Below, in pieces: positions 50,515 through 59,606 of a DNA stretch of 64,000 bases. The notes below the pieces were generated by a model that worked only from the letters and a program-made list of their open reading frames with translations, was not told the DNA's origin and ran no database searches. How positions within the stretch are numbered: position 1 is the first letter of the stretch; every line of letters starts with the position of its first letter. This DNA comes from Pseudomonas iranensis (GTDB taxonomy: Bacteria > Pseudomonadota > Gammaproteobacteria > Pseudomonadales > Pseudomonadaceae): NCBI RefSeq assembly GCF_014268585.2, contig NZ_CP077092.1, forward strand, positions 3,410,001-3,474,000, given 5' to 3'. Position numbers and translations under genes: made by a program.

Positions 50515-51858
50515 ATGAGTTTCGGCGTATGGGTCGCGGTGCTCGGCGCCGTGCTGCTGACGCTGGCCCTGACGTCGTCATGGTTGCGCTGGATGCCGGT
50601 CACCACTTCGGCGGTGTGCCTGCTGCTGGGCATCGCCATCGGCCCCAGCGGCCTCGACCTGCTGAAACTGTCGCTGGAAGAATCATCGTTGTGGATGGAG
50701 CACCTGACCGAGGTCGCGGTGCTCTTTTCTTTATTTGTCTGCGGTTTGAAGCTGCGCCTGCCGCTGGGCAACACGACCTGGCGTATCGCCTTTGGCCTGG
50801 CCGGGCCGGTGATGATCCTGACCATCATCGGCGTGTGTCTGCTGATGCACTGGGGCCTGCAACTGGCGTGGGGGCCTTCGCTGCTGATCGGCGCGATGCT
50901 GGCTCCGACCGACCCGGTGCTGGCCGCGCTGGTGCAGGTCAATGATGCGCAGGACATCGACAGCGTGCGCTTCGGCCTCTCCGGTGAAGCCGGGCTCAAC
51001 GATGGCGTGGCCTTCCCTTTCGTTATTCTCGGCTTGCTGTTGCTGCACGGTGACGGCAGTGCCGGCGAGTGGCACCACTGGGTGATCCGCAGTTTGTTGT
51101 GGGCGGTGCCGGCGGGTTTGCTGACCGGTTACTGGATGGGCCGTGGCATCGGCCGCATCGCCCTGTCGCTGCGCATTCACAATGAGGACAGCACCCTCGG
51201 CCCCAACGACTACCTGACCCTCGCGCTGATTGCGCTTTCCTATGTGGTAGCCGATGCCATTGGCGGCTACGGCTTTCTCGCGGTGTTTGCCGCCGGTCTC
51301 GGCCTGCGTCAGGAGGAAGTCAAATCCACGGGCATCACCCAGGCACCTGCCGAGCATCTGGTGCAGCCGGTGGTCGGTCATCAGAACGTCGAACCACAGA
51401 ACGCCGTGCATGGCGACATGGAGCAGTTGGAAGACAGCCAGGTCGCGGCCGGGATCATGATGGGCGACATGCTGGCGTTCGGCAGTCTGGTCGAGCGGGC
51501 GATGGAAGTGTTTCTGGTGACCCTGCTCGGCGTCGTCCTGATAGCGCATTGGGACTGGCGGGCGTTGTGGATCGGCGCCGTGCTGTTCTGCCTGATTCGC
51601 CCGCTGAGCGTGGCGCTGATGCCTTGGGGCAATCTGCTCAGCGGCCCGCAGCGTTTGTTGATCGGCTGGTTTGGCATTCGTGGCATCGGCAGCCTGTTCT
51701 ATCTGTTCTTCGCCCTGAACCATGGCCTGGATGCCGATGTGGCGAAGGTCTGTACCGACATCACTTTGTCGGTGGTGGCACTGAGCATTCTGCTGCATGG
51801 CATCAGTACCCAACCGATGCTGGCGCGCTATGAACGTCTGAAGCAACGAAAAAGTTGA
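50515..51858 (+). CDS. Cation:proton antiporter (CPA1, NhaP-like)
   Basis: The 447-residue membrane protein has about 12 helices. CPA1 ion-site motifs are APTDPVLAAL (helix 5 region, about residues 141-150) and SGEAGLNDGVAFPF (about 172-185). An Arg-containing helix WFGIRGIGSLFYLFFAL occurs in the second half. A hydrophilic insertion (about 275-320; QEEVKSTGITQAPAEHL...) is unusual in the middle of the transporter. It would exchange Na+ or K+ for H+ for pH and salt homeostasis. Confidence 0.9.
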   Translation: MSFGVWVAVLGAVLLTLALTSSWLRWMPVTTSAVCLLLGIAIGPSGLDLLKLSLEESSLWMEHLTEVAVLFSLFVCGLKLRLPLGNTTWRIAFGLAGPVMILTIIGVCLLMHWGLQLAWGPSLLIGAMLAPTDPVLAALVQVNDAQDIDSVRFGLSGEAGLNDGVAFPFVILGLLLLHGDGSAGEWHHWVIRSLLWAVPAGLLTGYWMGRGIGRIALSLRIHNEDSTLGPNDYLTLALIALSYVVADAIGGYGFLAVFAAGLGLRQEEVKSTGITQAPAEHLVQPVVGHQNVEPQNAVHGDMEQLEDSQVAAGIMMGDMLAFGSLVERAMEVFLVTLLGVVLIAHWDWRALWIGAVLFCLIRPLSVALMPWGNLLSGPQRLLIGWFGIRGIGSLFYLFFALNHGLDADVAKVCTDITLSVVALSILLHGISTQPMLARYERLKQRKS

Positions 51859-52042
51859 TTCGTCGACCGCTGCGCCTGCCTGGAAATGATCGAAGATTTT
51901 TCTGCAAAAAAATGGATCGCCGGGCGCGACCCAACGGTCACAACTTTAACCGCGCCAATCATCCAGCGCGGCCCGGCAGGTTCGGTTCCCCTGCGGTGAA
52001 CAGCCTATTAAACGGAACCCCGACACAAACAAGGTCACGGTC

Positions 52043-52336
52043 ATGAACGAATGCTCGACTCCTGCGCAAATCAAGGCTTGCAGAGCACTGGCTCTGGAAC
52101 GCAATCGTCAACTGTTCGAAGAAGCCCACGAACTGAACCGAGCGGCCAACGCGCTGCTGGAACAGACGCCGACCGACTTCGAACGCTTTGAGCAATACCG
52201 GGCACTGCGCAAGAAAGCCGATGCGAAGTTTGAAGATGCAATCGATCATCTGTGTGTGCTGAATGAGGACTTCCCGCCGATTCCGGCGGCGGTGCAGAAT
52301 GCTGTAACTGCGCGGCGTGAGCTGGAAACGGCGTGA
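52043..52336 (+). CDS. Small helical protein of unknown function
   Basis: 97 residues, mostly charged amphipathic helix (ALALERNRQLFEEAHELNRAANALLEQ; FEQYRALRKKADAKFEDAIDHL), compatible with a helical hairpin or coiled coil. No signal peptide. Preceded by AAGGTCACGGTC before ATG. The stop is 7 bp before a CCCTCACCC repeat. I do not recognise the family. Confidence 0.7.
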   Translation: MNECSTPAQIKACRALALERNRQLFEEAHELNRAANALLEQTPTDFERFEQYRALRKKADAKFEDAIDHLCVLNEDFPPIPAAVQNAVTARRELETA

Positions 52337-52342
52337 TAAAAG

Positions 52343-52521
52343 TCAAAAGCCCCTCACCCTAGCCCTCTCCCCGAGGGAGAGGGGACTGACCGGGGTGTTT
52401 TTTCGTTATTCATCGACCTGAAAAATCGAGTCGAATACAAGTTTTGAAAAGCGTAAAAATCTGCTCCCTTTCCCCCTCGCCCCCTTGGGGGAGAGGGCTG
52501 GGGTGAGGGGGTAAAATCTCA
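52343..52521. repeat. CCCTCACCC / CTCTCCC repeat, two arms
   Basis: AAAGCCCCTCACCCTAGCCC (from 52351) with GGGAGAGGGG (52375-52384), and an inverse arm CCCCTTGGGGGAGAGGGCTG ... GTGAGGGGG ending at 52521. Same family as 7417-7682 and 17153-17318. Here the repeat starts just after a normal stop codon. Confidence 0.8.
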
Positions 52522-52562
52522 TTAACACCACAACATCCAGCACCTGTCCCGACCAATCCACC

Positions 52563-53096
52563 TCAAGGATTGGTCACCTGAATAAACACCGCATACACCC
52601 CCAACATCACCCAGAACGTGGCAAAAATCCAAGGCGTGCGCACCGAGAACAGCAGCGACTTGCGATAGCCCTTGTGGCTCGATTCCATTTCGCTGAAAAG
52701 TGGTGACTCGTCATACGCCGCGCCCATTACCGGCTCTGCGTGCAGCAACTGGCTCTGCTTGAAGTGCCAGTGATCAATGATGTCGTAAGCCGCGCGAATC
52801 CCCGGCCAGGCATTCAATGAACTGAGCACCCCGAGCAGCGCGAGAAACGGCGGCACGACGAGGGTGAACATCTTGCCCCACTCCGGATTGAGGTTGGCCA
52901 TGCACGAGGCGAAAGCGATCACCAGAAACGACTGCGCCGCCAGGTAGGCGTCGGTGCGGTTGGCGAGGATGCTGGTTTCGTACTGGATTTCCCGTCGATA
53001 GAAATCCAGCCGCTCCTTGGGTGAGCCAAACATCTTGGCGTCGTGTTCGGCCAAGGCTTCTTCAACAGCGCTTGGCTGGGTCAATATGCGAGACAA
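52563..53096 (-). CDS. Membrane protein of unknown function
   Basis: 177 residues from TTG 53096, which has GGAGG about 10 nt upstream; the alternative GTG at 53138 has no ribosome site. The N-terminal 50 residues are charged (FGSPKERLDFYRREIQYE). Three hydrophobic helices follow: about residues 57-68 extended into MANL, 77-97, and 152-172 near the C-terminus. I do not recognise the family. The next gene in this direction converges on it from the right; no operon is evident. Confidence 0.65.
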   Translation of the reverse strand: MSRILTQPSAVEEALAEHDAKMFGSPKERLDFYRREIQYETSILANRTDAYLAAQSFLVIAFASCMANLNPEWGKMFTLVVPPFLALLGVLSSLNAWPGIRAAYDIIDHWHFKQSQLLHAEPVMGAAYDESPLFSEMESSHKGYRKSLLFSVRTPWIFATFWVMLGVYAVFIQVTNP

Positions 53097-53173
53097 GAGA
53101 CGTGCCCTCCAAAGTGAACAAGACTTTTGGAAAGGCACGCGTCAGCACTAGTTCAGCCGGATCGACCAGCGCG

Positions 53174-55093
53174 TCATTTCATCGATTGGGCGATGATTTG
53201 CACCAGATTCAATTGGGTGAACGGTTTCGGCAGGCGCGGCAGTTCGGCGGCGAAGCCTTCCAGGCGTTCGGCGTAACCGGTGGCGAGAATGATCGGCAGA
53301 TCCGGTTTGAGCAGGCGCACGGCGTGGGCCAGTTGCGCGCCACTCATGTGCGGCATGGCCATGTCGGTTATCACCAGATCGATCACTTCGCCCTGATCGA
53401 ACAGCGCCAGCGCCTGGGCGCCGGAGTTCGCGCCGATGACGCGGTGGCCGAGGTCTTCCAGCAGCAGGCTGGTGCTGGTCAGCACCAGCGAATCGTCATC
53501 GACCACCAGCACGCTGAGCCTCGGCACCGCAATGGGCGCGGCGTCGCTGTACGCCGGGCGACTGGCCGTACGCTCAAGCGCTACCGGAATCCACAACTCG
53601 GCTGCCGTGCCCTGGCCCTTCTCGCTCTTGAGAATAAAGCGCCCGCCCAACTGCTCGATGAAGCCGTGCACCATCGACAAGCCCAGCCCGGTGCCTTTGC
53701 CCAGGCCTTTGGTGGTGAAGAACGGATCACGGGCACAGGCCAGCGTGGCTTCGTCCATGCCTTCGCCGCTGTCGATCAGGCTCAGGCATACGTAACGCCC
53801 CGCCGCCAGGGTCGAATGAGTTTGTTCCAGCACCACTTCGGCTTGCGCCTGAATGATCACCGTGCCGCCCTCGGGCATGGCATCGCGGGCATTGGTGGCA
53901 AGATTGAGGATCGCCAGTTCCAGCTGATTGCTATCGGCCAGCACTGGCTGCAGGTCGTCGGCAAAGCGCGTTTCGATACGGATCCCCGGTCCGAGCGAGC
54001 TGCGCAGCAGCCCGGTGATGCCTTGCACCAGTTGCGGGATATCCACCGATTCGGTCTTCAGTTCCTGGCGCCGGGCGAAGGCCAGCATGCGCTGGGTCAG
54101 CGAAACACCGCGCAAGGCGCCTTGGGTGGCGTTTTCCAGCAGTCGAGCGATTTTCGGCGCGTCGCCGATGCGTTTCTGCACGATCTCGAGGTTGCCGAGA
54201 ATCACCGTCAGCAGGTTGTTGAAGTCATGGGCGATGCCACCACTGAGTTGGCCGATCGCCTGCATCTTCTGCGCTTGGAACAACGCCTCGCGGGTCTTTT
54301 CCAGGGCCTGCTGCGCTTCGTGGGCCTCGGTCACATCGCGGGTGATCTTGGCGAAGCCGAGCAACGCGCCGGTGTCGCCGCGAATCGCATCGACCACTAC
54401 GTGGGCAAGAAAGCGCGTGCCGTCCTTGCGCATCCGCCAGCTGCGGTTCTCGAAGCGGCCTTCGCGGGTGGCAATCTCCAGCGAACGCTGCGGCTCGCCG
54501 AGTTCGCGGTCTTCGGGGGTGTAGAAAATCGAAAAGTGCTGGCCGATGATCTCTTCCGGCAAATAGCCCTTGATGCGCTGCGCGCCCTGGTTCCAGTTGC
54601 TGACGCAGCCTTCGGGGCTGAGCATGTAGATCGCGTAATCGGTGACGCCCTGCACCAGCAGGCGGAACTGCTGTTCGCTTTGCTTGAGGGTTTCCTCGGC
54701 CATTTTGCGGTCGGTGAGGTCGCGGGTGATCTTGGCGAAACCGAGCAGCTTGCCGTTGGGGTCGATGATTGGATCGATTACCACGTGCGACCAGAAGTGC
54801 GTGCCGTCCTTGCGCACGCGCCAGCCCTCGCCTTCGAAGCGACCTTCGCGAATCGCCGTGTCGAGCGCCCGTTGCGGCATGCCGTTGGCGCGGTCTTCAG
54901 GGGTATAGAAGCGTGAGAAGTGCTCGCCGATGATTTCCGCTTCTTCATAACCTTTGAAACGTTTGGCGCCGGAGTTCCAACTGGTGATGGTACCGTCGGG
55001 GTCGATCATGTAGATCGCATAGTCGACAACCGCGTCGATCAGCAGCCGGAAACGGCTGTCTTCGATCGCTGTGGTTCTGTTGTTCTCACTCAT
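53174..55093 (-). CDS. Double-PAS hybrid histidine kinase with C-terminal receiver
   Basis: The 639-residue protein has no membrane segment. Two PAS domains (about 12-125 and 134-250) are near-duplicates, sharing DYAIYM...FYTPEDR...REGRFE...W R-RKDGT and GFAKITRD. A HisKA domain follows (IAHDFNNLLTVILGNLEI), then HATPase_c (NLATNARDAMPEGG, DSGEGMDEATL, GKGTGLGLSMVHGF). The last part is a receiver domain (VVDDDSLVLTS, TDMAMPHMSG, LPKPF). The PAS type is often haem- or flavin-independent; the ligand is unknown. ATG 55093 overlaps the end of the helicase gene by 8 bp and has GGTGAG upstream. Confidence 0.92.
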   Translation of the reverse strand: MSENNRTTAIEDSRFRLLIDAVVDYAIYMIDPDGTITSWNSGAKRFKGYEEAEIIGEHFSRFYTPEDRANGMPQRALDTAIREGRFEGEGWRVRKDGTHFWSHVVIDPIIDPNGKLLGFAKITRDLTDRKMAEETLKQSEQQFRLLVQGVTDYAIYMLSPEGCVSNWNQGAQRIKGYLPEEIIGQHFSIFYTPEDRELGEPQRSLEIATREGRFENRSWRMRKDGTRFLAHVVVDAIRGDTGALLGFAKITRDVTEAHEAQQALEKTREALFQAQKMQAIGQLSGGIAHDFNNLLTVILGNLEIVQKRIGDAPKIARLLENATQGALRGVSLTQRMLAFARRQELKTESVDIPQLVQGITGLLRSSLGPGIRIETRFADDLQPVLADSNQLELAILNLATNARDAMPEGGTVIIQAQAEVVLEQTHSTLAAGRYVCLSLIDSGEGMDEATLACARDPFFTTKGLGKGTGLGLSMVHGFIEQLGGRFILKSEKGQGTAAELWIPVALERTASRPAYSDAAPIAVPRLSVLVVDDDSLVLTSTSLLLEDLGHRVIGANSGAQALALFDQGEVIDLVITDMAMPHMSGAQLAHAVRLLKPDLPIILATGYAERLEGFAAELPRLPKPFTQLNLVQIIAQSMK

Positions 55094-57416
55094 CACACTC
55101 ACCAGCCACTGTCATGGGCTGAAGTATGCGTGAATCCGTCGATTTGAAAAGCGCCGGTTCGCTTTTGATCGCCCACCAGCGTGGCAGCAGTTGCTGGATG
55201 CGGCTTTCGGCAAAGCGGTCATCAATGAGCATGACCGTGCCGCGATCCTCACGGGTGCGGATCACCCGCCCGGCGGCTTGTACGACTTTTTGCATGCCCG
55301 GGTACAAATAGGTGTAGTCGTAGCCGGCGCCAAAAATCGCCGCCATGCGCCGCTTCATCTGCTCGTTGACCGGGTTGAGCTGCGCCAGCCCCAGCGTGGC
55401 GATGAACGCGCCGATCAGCCGCGCGCCGGGCAAATCGATGCCCTCGCCAAACGCGCCGCCCAACACCGCAAACCCCACACCCTGGCTGTCGGCGCTGAAC
55501 TGGTCGAGAAACGCCTGCCGCGCGCCCTCGGCCATGCCCCGCGATTGCAGCCACTGAGTGATGCGCGGATGGCGCTCGGCCAATAAGGTCGCGACCTGTT
55601 GCAGGTAATCGAAACTGCTGAAGAACGCCAAATAGTTGCCCGGGCGCTCGCTGAACTGGCGCGCGATCAGCTCGACGATCGGCTCCAGCGAGGCTTGGCG
55701 ATGGTTAAAACGCGTGGAGATCTGACTGACGATGTGCACCTGCAATTGCTCAGCGCTGAACGGCGATTCGACGTCGATACACACCGTGTCGGCGGGCGTG
55801 CCGAGCAGGTCGGCGTAATAGTTGCGCGGGCTCAGCGTGGCCGAGAACAGCACGCTGCTGCGCGCCGCGCTCAGGCGCGGACCGATGAACGCCGCCGGCA
55901 CCACGTTGCGCAGGCACAGTTGCGACAACGGACGCTTGCGGTCGAGGTCGCGTTTGCTGATATCGAAAAGGTAATGCTCGTCGTACAGCTCGGCGACCCG
56001 GGCGAATTGCAGCAAGTCGAAATAGAAATTCTGCAGACCGCTGTCGAGGCCTTGCGGATGCTCGTTGAGGTAATCGCCAATGGCCGCGCAACACAGCGAG
56101 ATGGCGTGCAGGAGTTTGTCCGGCGCCTTGTCGTACGCCTGATACGCCGCGAGTTGCTGCGCATGCAGCGCGTTCCATTCACGGTTGACCCGTTGCAGGG
56201 CATTCTTCAGCGCTGCCGGCGCGGTTTTGCGCACGCTGGCGAGGGTGAACTGGTCGAGGCTGGCGCTGTACATCTGCCGGCCGCGCTCGACCAGGTTGTG
56301 CGCCTCGTCGGCGAGCACCGCGACTTTCCACTGATTGAGCTGGGCCAGACCGAACAGCAGCGCGCTGAAGTCGAAGTAATAGTTGTAGTCGGCAACCACC
56401 ACATCCGCCCAGCGAGCCATTTCCTGACTCAGGTAGTACGGGCACACGCTGTGCTGCGCGGCGACTTCACGCATCGCCGCCTGATCGAGCAGGTTGATGC
56501 GGCTGGCGGCTTCGCGGGCGGCCGGCAAGCGATCATAAAAACCCTGGGCCAGCGGGCAGGATTCGCCATGGCAGGCCTTGTCCGGATGTTCGCAGGCCTT
56601 GTCGCGAGCAACCATTTCCATCACCCGCAGCGGCAAGTCCGGCGCTTGCCTGAACAACACCTGGCTGGCATCCAGCGCCAGCTTGCGTCCGGGAGTCTTG
56701 GCGGTGAGAAAGAACACCTTGTCCAGTTGCTGCGGCGCCAAGGCCTTGAGCATCGGAAACAGCGTGCCAAGGGTTTTGCCGATGCCGGTCGGCGCCTGGG
56801 CCATGAGGCAGCGGCCGGTGCTGACGGCTTTGAACACTGATTCGGCCAGATGCCGTTGGCCGGGACGAAAATCCGCGTGCGGGAACGCCAGTTGCTGCGC
56901 GGCCAGATTGCGCGCTTCGCGATGGGCCATTTCCTGCTCGGCCCATTGCAGGAACAAAGCGCACTGCTGCGCAAAAAAAACCTGGAGCGACTCGGCGCTA
57001 TGGGATTCGACCAGGCAGGTTTCCTTTTCGCTGACGACGTCGAAATACACCAGCGCCAGATTGATCTGCTGCAATTGCAGTTTCTGGCACATCAACCAGC
57101 CGTAGATTTTCGCCTGCGCCCAGTGCAACTGGCGGTGATTGGCCGGTTGCTTGTTCAGGTCGCCGCGATAGGTTTTGACTTCTTCCAGGCAGTTTTGCGC
57201 CGGATCGTAGCCATCCGCCCTGCCCTTGACCTTCAGTTCGCCGAATTCGCCTTGCAGCGCCACTTCGCTCTGGTACTGCTCGCTGCGCCGCGAGGCCACG
57301 GTGCGATGGCCGACGATGCCTTCCAGCGCGGTCGGTGACGGGGTGAAGCGCAGGTCGAGGTCGCCGGTCTTGGCGGTGAACTCGCACAGTGCACGCACGG
57401 CAACGCTGTAGCTCAA
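55086..57416 (-). CDS. XPD/DinG-type ATP-dependent DNA helicase with N-terminal nuclease-like domain
   Basis: 776 residues from TTG 57416. TTG overlaps the stop of the nuclease gene (TTGA) and has GGAG 8 nt upstream; ATG 57434 is an alternative. The N-terminal 150 residues contain GRADGYDPAQNCLEEVKTY, a PD-(D/E)XK-like D...EVK signature. The helicase has Walker A QAPTGIGKT, a four-Cys Fe-S segment (ACEHPDKACHGESCPLA ... SVCPYY), the DEAH box ADEAH, and motifs V/VI (GGAFGEGIDLPG, VQAAGRVIRT). It unwinds 5'-3' at repair intermediates by family analogy. It is co-translated with the FAN1-type nuclease. Confidence 0.92.
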   Translation of the reverse strand: MSYSVAVRALCEFTAKTGDLDLRFTPSPTALEGIVGHRTVASRRSEQYQSEVALQGEFGELKVKGRADGYDPAQNCLEEVKTYRGDLNKQPANHRQLHWAQAKIYGWLMCQKLQLQQINLALVYFDVVSEKETCLVESHSAESLQVFFAQQCALFLQWAEQEMAHREARNLAAQQLAFPHADFRPGQRHLAESVFKAVSTGRCLMAQAPTGIGKTLGTLFPMLKALAPQQLDKVFFLTAKTPGRKLALDASQVLFRQAPDLPLRVMEMVARDKACEHPDKACHGESCPLAQGFYDRLPAAREAASRINLLDQAAMREVAAQHSVCPYYLSQEMARWADVVVADYNYYFDFSALLFGLAQLNQWKVAVLADEAHNLVERGRQMYSASLDQFTLASVRKTAPAALKNALQRVNREWNALHAQQLAAYQAYDKAPDKLLHAISLCCAAIGDYLNEHPQGLDSGLQNFYFDLLQFARVAELYDEHYLFDISKRDLDRKRPLSQLCLRNVVPAAFIGPRLSAARSSVLFSATLSPRNYYADLLGTPADTVCIDVESPFSAEQLQVHIVSQISTRFNHRQASLEPIVELIARQFSERPGNYLAFFSSFDYLQQVATLLAERHPRITQWLQSRGMAEGARQAFLDQFSADSQGVGFAVLGGAFGEGIDLPGARLIGAFIATLGLAQLNPVNEQMKRRMAAIFGAGYDYTYLYPGMQKVVQAAGRVIRTREDRGTVMLIDDRFAESRIQQLLPRWWAIKSEPALFKSTDSRILQPMTVAGECDE

Positions 57417-59065
57417 GCGCTCTGCTCCGCCCATTGCACGTAACACACGGCCACCGGCATTTGATGCTCGTGGCAGAACTCCAGCCAGCGCAGCTGATTG
57501 TCCTGCAAGCGGTCGCCGGGGCCTTTGACTTCGATCATGCGGTAGGTCTTGTGCTGCGGCCAGAACTGGATCAGGTCCGGCATGCCGGCACGGTTGGCCT
57601 TGATGTCGAGCAGCAATCGGTTGAACCAGTGTTTCAGGTGTTCGGCGGGCAGACAGGCCAGCGCCTGCTCCAGCAAGTCTTCATTGAGCGCGCCCCAGAA
57701 CACGAACGGCGACTGGATGCCCCACTTGTCGACGAAGCGCTGGCGAATCGTCTCGGCGTAGCGGCCGTCATCGAGTTCGCCCAGGCAGGCCTGAAACAGC
57801 TCGGCGCGGCGCTCGAGGAAGTCTTCGCTGAGCAGATCCACCGGGCCGCGCTGAAACGGGTGAAAGAACGCACCCGGCAACGGTGCGAAGATCGCCGGCC
57901 AGCACAACAGGCCGAACAATGAATTGATCAGGCTGTTCTCGACGTAATGCACCGGGCCGTCATCGGCGTGCAAGTGCGCTTGCACATGAAACTCCACCGA
58001 CCGCGCCGGATCGATGCGCGGCAAGTGCAAGTCGAGGCGCTCGACCTCTCTGGCCTTGGCACGCTTGAGCGGCGGGCCACCGAGTTTGCGCCGCAGGCGC
58101 GGGACGATGCGCTGCAAGCCTTGCTGCTCGGCCGCGCTTTGCGGTGCCTGTTCGGCCAGCGTGCCGAGCTCCAGCGCCAGCGCGTATTCGCCGCAGCGTT
58201 CGAGCACACGGATCATCCGCAGTCGTGCGCCCGGGTAGACGCAGTCGCGGTAAACACTCAAAGCCAGCGCAAAGTCGCCGATGCGCTCGGCGTACTGGCC
58301 GATCTGGAACAACGCCTTGGCTTGCCGGCGGCGCAGCCACGGGTTGTCGAATTGCACGGCGTTGATCTGTTCGACGATCTCGTCCAGCGCTTCACCGGCC
58401 TCGAAACGCAACTGGCACTGATGCAGGAACAGGCAGGCGTCGACGTCTTCGCGGCTGCGCAGGCCTCGGGAGTCGGCGCAGAACTCGACTTTTTCATAAG
58501 TGAAGATGCCCAGGTCGGCCAGCACGAACTCCGACCAGTCCTGATACAGATTGCCGAAGAACATCAGGCGCAGGCGATCGCACAGGTCCATCAGGGTCAG
58601 GCTGAACAGCCGCTCAGCCAGTTGCGGCGCCCAGACACGCAGGGTCTGCGCCTCGCTGAACTGTTCGGCCAGCACGGGCAGCCACTCGTCCTTGCGCCCT
58701 TTCGGCTGTTCGATAAAGGCGCCGAACGCTTGCAAGAGCTCGGCCTTGAGCAAGACGTCGAACAGTTCTGCCAGTGTCAAATCCGCGTGTTCATCGAGCC
58801 AGCCGTGATCGAGCAACGGCCGCGCCGCCTCGGCAATGTCGCCGATTTCCAGATAATTGAGTTTGCTCGCGCGAAAGTGAATGCCCTTGCGCATGACCAT
58901 GCGCACCAGCAATCCCTGCGAGGCTTGCGGCAGCGTATTGAAGTCGCGGATGAAGCCGTGTTCGCTTGCGCTCATCACATCGGCATAGCGAAGCCCAAGC
59001 CAATCAAGCACTTGCCGGAAGTTGTTGAGGTAATAGAACGGATCGTCTAGAGGGTTGGAGGTCAC
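57413..59065 (-). CDS. FAN1-type structure-specific nuclease (VRR-NUC domain)
   Basis: The 550-residue protein starts at GTG 59065. The C-terminal VRR-NUC domain has the catalytic signature MPDLIQFW ... MIEVKGPGDRLQDNQLRW (Asp497, Glu512, Lys514, then the QxxW motif). The N-terminal and central helices correspond to the SAP-like DNA-binding and TPR-like regions of bacterial FAN1. Its length is close to the Pseudomonas FAN1 of known structure (about 560). FAN1 cleaves 5' flaps and unhooks interstrand crosslinks. Overlap with the helicase gene suggests a two-protein repair module. Confidence 0.93.
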   Translation of the reverse strand: MTSNPLDDPFYYLNNFRQVLDWLGLRYADVMSASEHGFIRDFNTLPQASQGLLVRMVMRKGIHFRASKLNYLEIGDIAEAARPLLDHGWLDEHADLTLAELFDVLLKAELLQAFGAFIEQPKGRKDEWLPVLAEQFSEAQTLRVWAPQLAERLFSLTLMDLCDRLRLMFFGNLYQDWSEFVLADLGIFTYEKVEFCADSRGLRSREDVDACLFLHQCQLRFEAGEALDEIVEQINAVQFDNPWLRRRQAKALFQIGQYAERIGDFALALSVYRDCVYPGARLRMIRVLERCGEYALALELGTLAEQAPQSAAEQQGLQRIVPRLRRKLGGPPLKRAKAREVERLDLHLPRIDPARSVEFHVQAHLHADDGPVHYVENSLINSLFGLLCWPAIFAPLPGAFFHPFQRGPVDLLSEDFLERRAELFQACLGELDDGRYAETIRQRFVDKWGIQSPFVFWGALNEDLLEQALACLPAEHLKHWFNRLLLDIKANRAGMPDLIQFWPQHKTYRMIEVKGPGDRLQDNQLRWLEFCHEHQMPVAVCYVQWAEQSA

Positions 59066-59254
59066 GGGAATTCAAAGCCACGGCAAGCGAACACTGGTTA
59101 TGCGTACAGATAACAGCTCAGCCCCGCCCGGCGCAAACGGAAAAAGATCAATGGCATTTTTTCGCGCCGCCATCGAACTTTTCCGCCGCTGCTGGCACCA
59201 ACCGCGTTACAGGGCCGACAATGCCCGCAATCACATTCAAGCAAGGAGTCAGAG

Positions 59255-59485
59255 GTGGGTATGAAAATCAAGATGCTGGGCATTCCTGTAGCGGTCGCAG
59301 CCCTGTTGGCGCTGGGCGGCTGTTCGACCCAGACCGTGGTGACGTTGCAGAACGGCACCCAGTACCTGACCGAGGACATGCCGAAGACCGAGACCGAAGA
59401 TGGTTTCTATGAGTTCGAAGATATTTCCGGGGCCAAGGTCAAGGTTCGCGCCGATGAAGTCGCGACCGTGCGCAAGGAAGACTGA
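59255..59485 (+). CDS. YgdI/YgdR-type small lipoprotein
   Basis: 76 residues (74 if ATG 59261 is used). GTG 59255 has AAGGAG 6 nt upstream, and ATG 59261 lies 6 nt later. A signal peptide (MLGIPVAVAALLALGGC) ends in a lipobox with Cys at residue 23. The mature part (TVVTLQNGTQYLTEDMPKTETEDGFYEFEDISGAKVKVRADEV) matches the YgdI/YgdR SH3-like fold. An outer-membrane lipoprotein of unknown role. Confidence 0.88.
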   Translation: MGMKIKMLGIPVAVAALLALGGCSTQTVVTLQNGTQYLTEDMPKTETEDGFYEFEDISGAKVKVRADEVATVRKED

Positions 59486-59502
59486 CTTGGCCTGAATGAT
59501 CG

Positions 59503-59585
59503 TTTTTCGCGAGCAGGCTCGCTCCCACACGGGATCTACGTCGTTCACAATCCCCTGTGGGAGCGAGCCTGCTCGCGAAGGGGCC
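59503..59585. repeat. REP inverted pair between the lipoprotein and lipase genes
   Basis: GAGCAGGCTCGCTCCCAC then GTGGGAGCGAGCCTGCTCGC, with a short spacer. It sits in the convergent gap and could form the terminator for both genes. Confidence 0.92.
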
Positions 59586-59606
59586 GGCACAGGCCCCGCA
59601 CCAACA

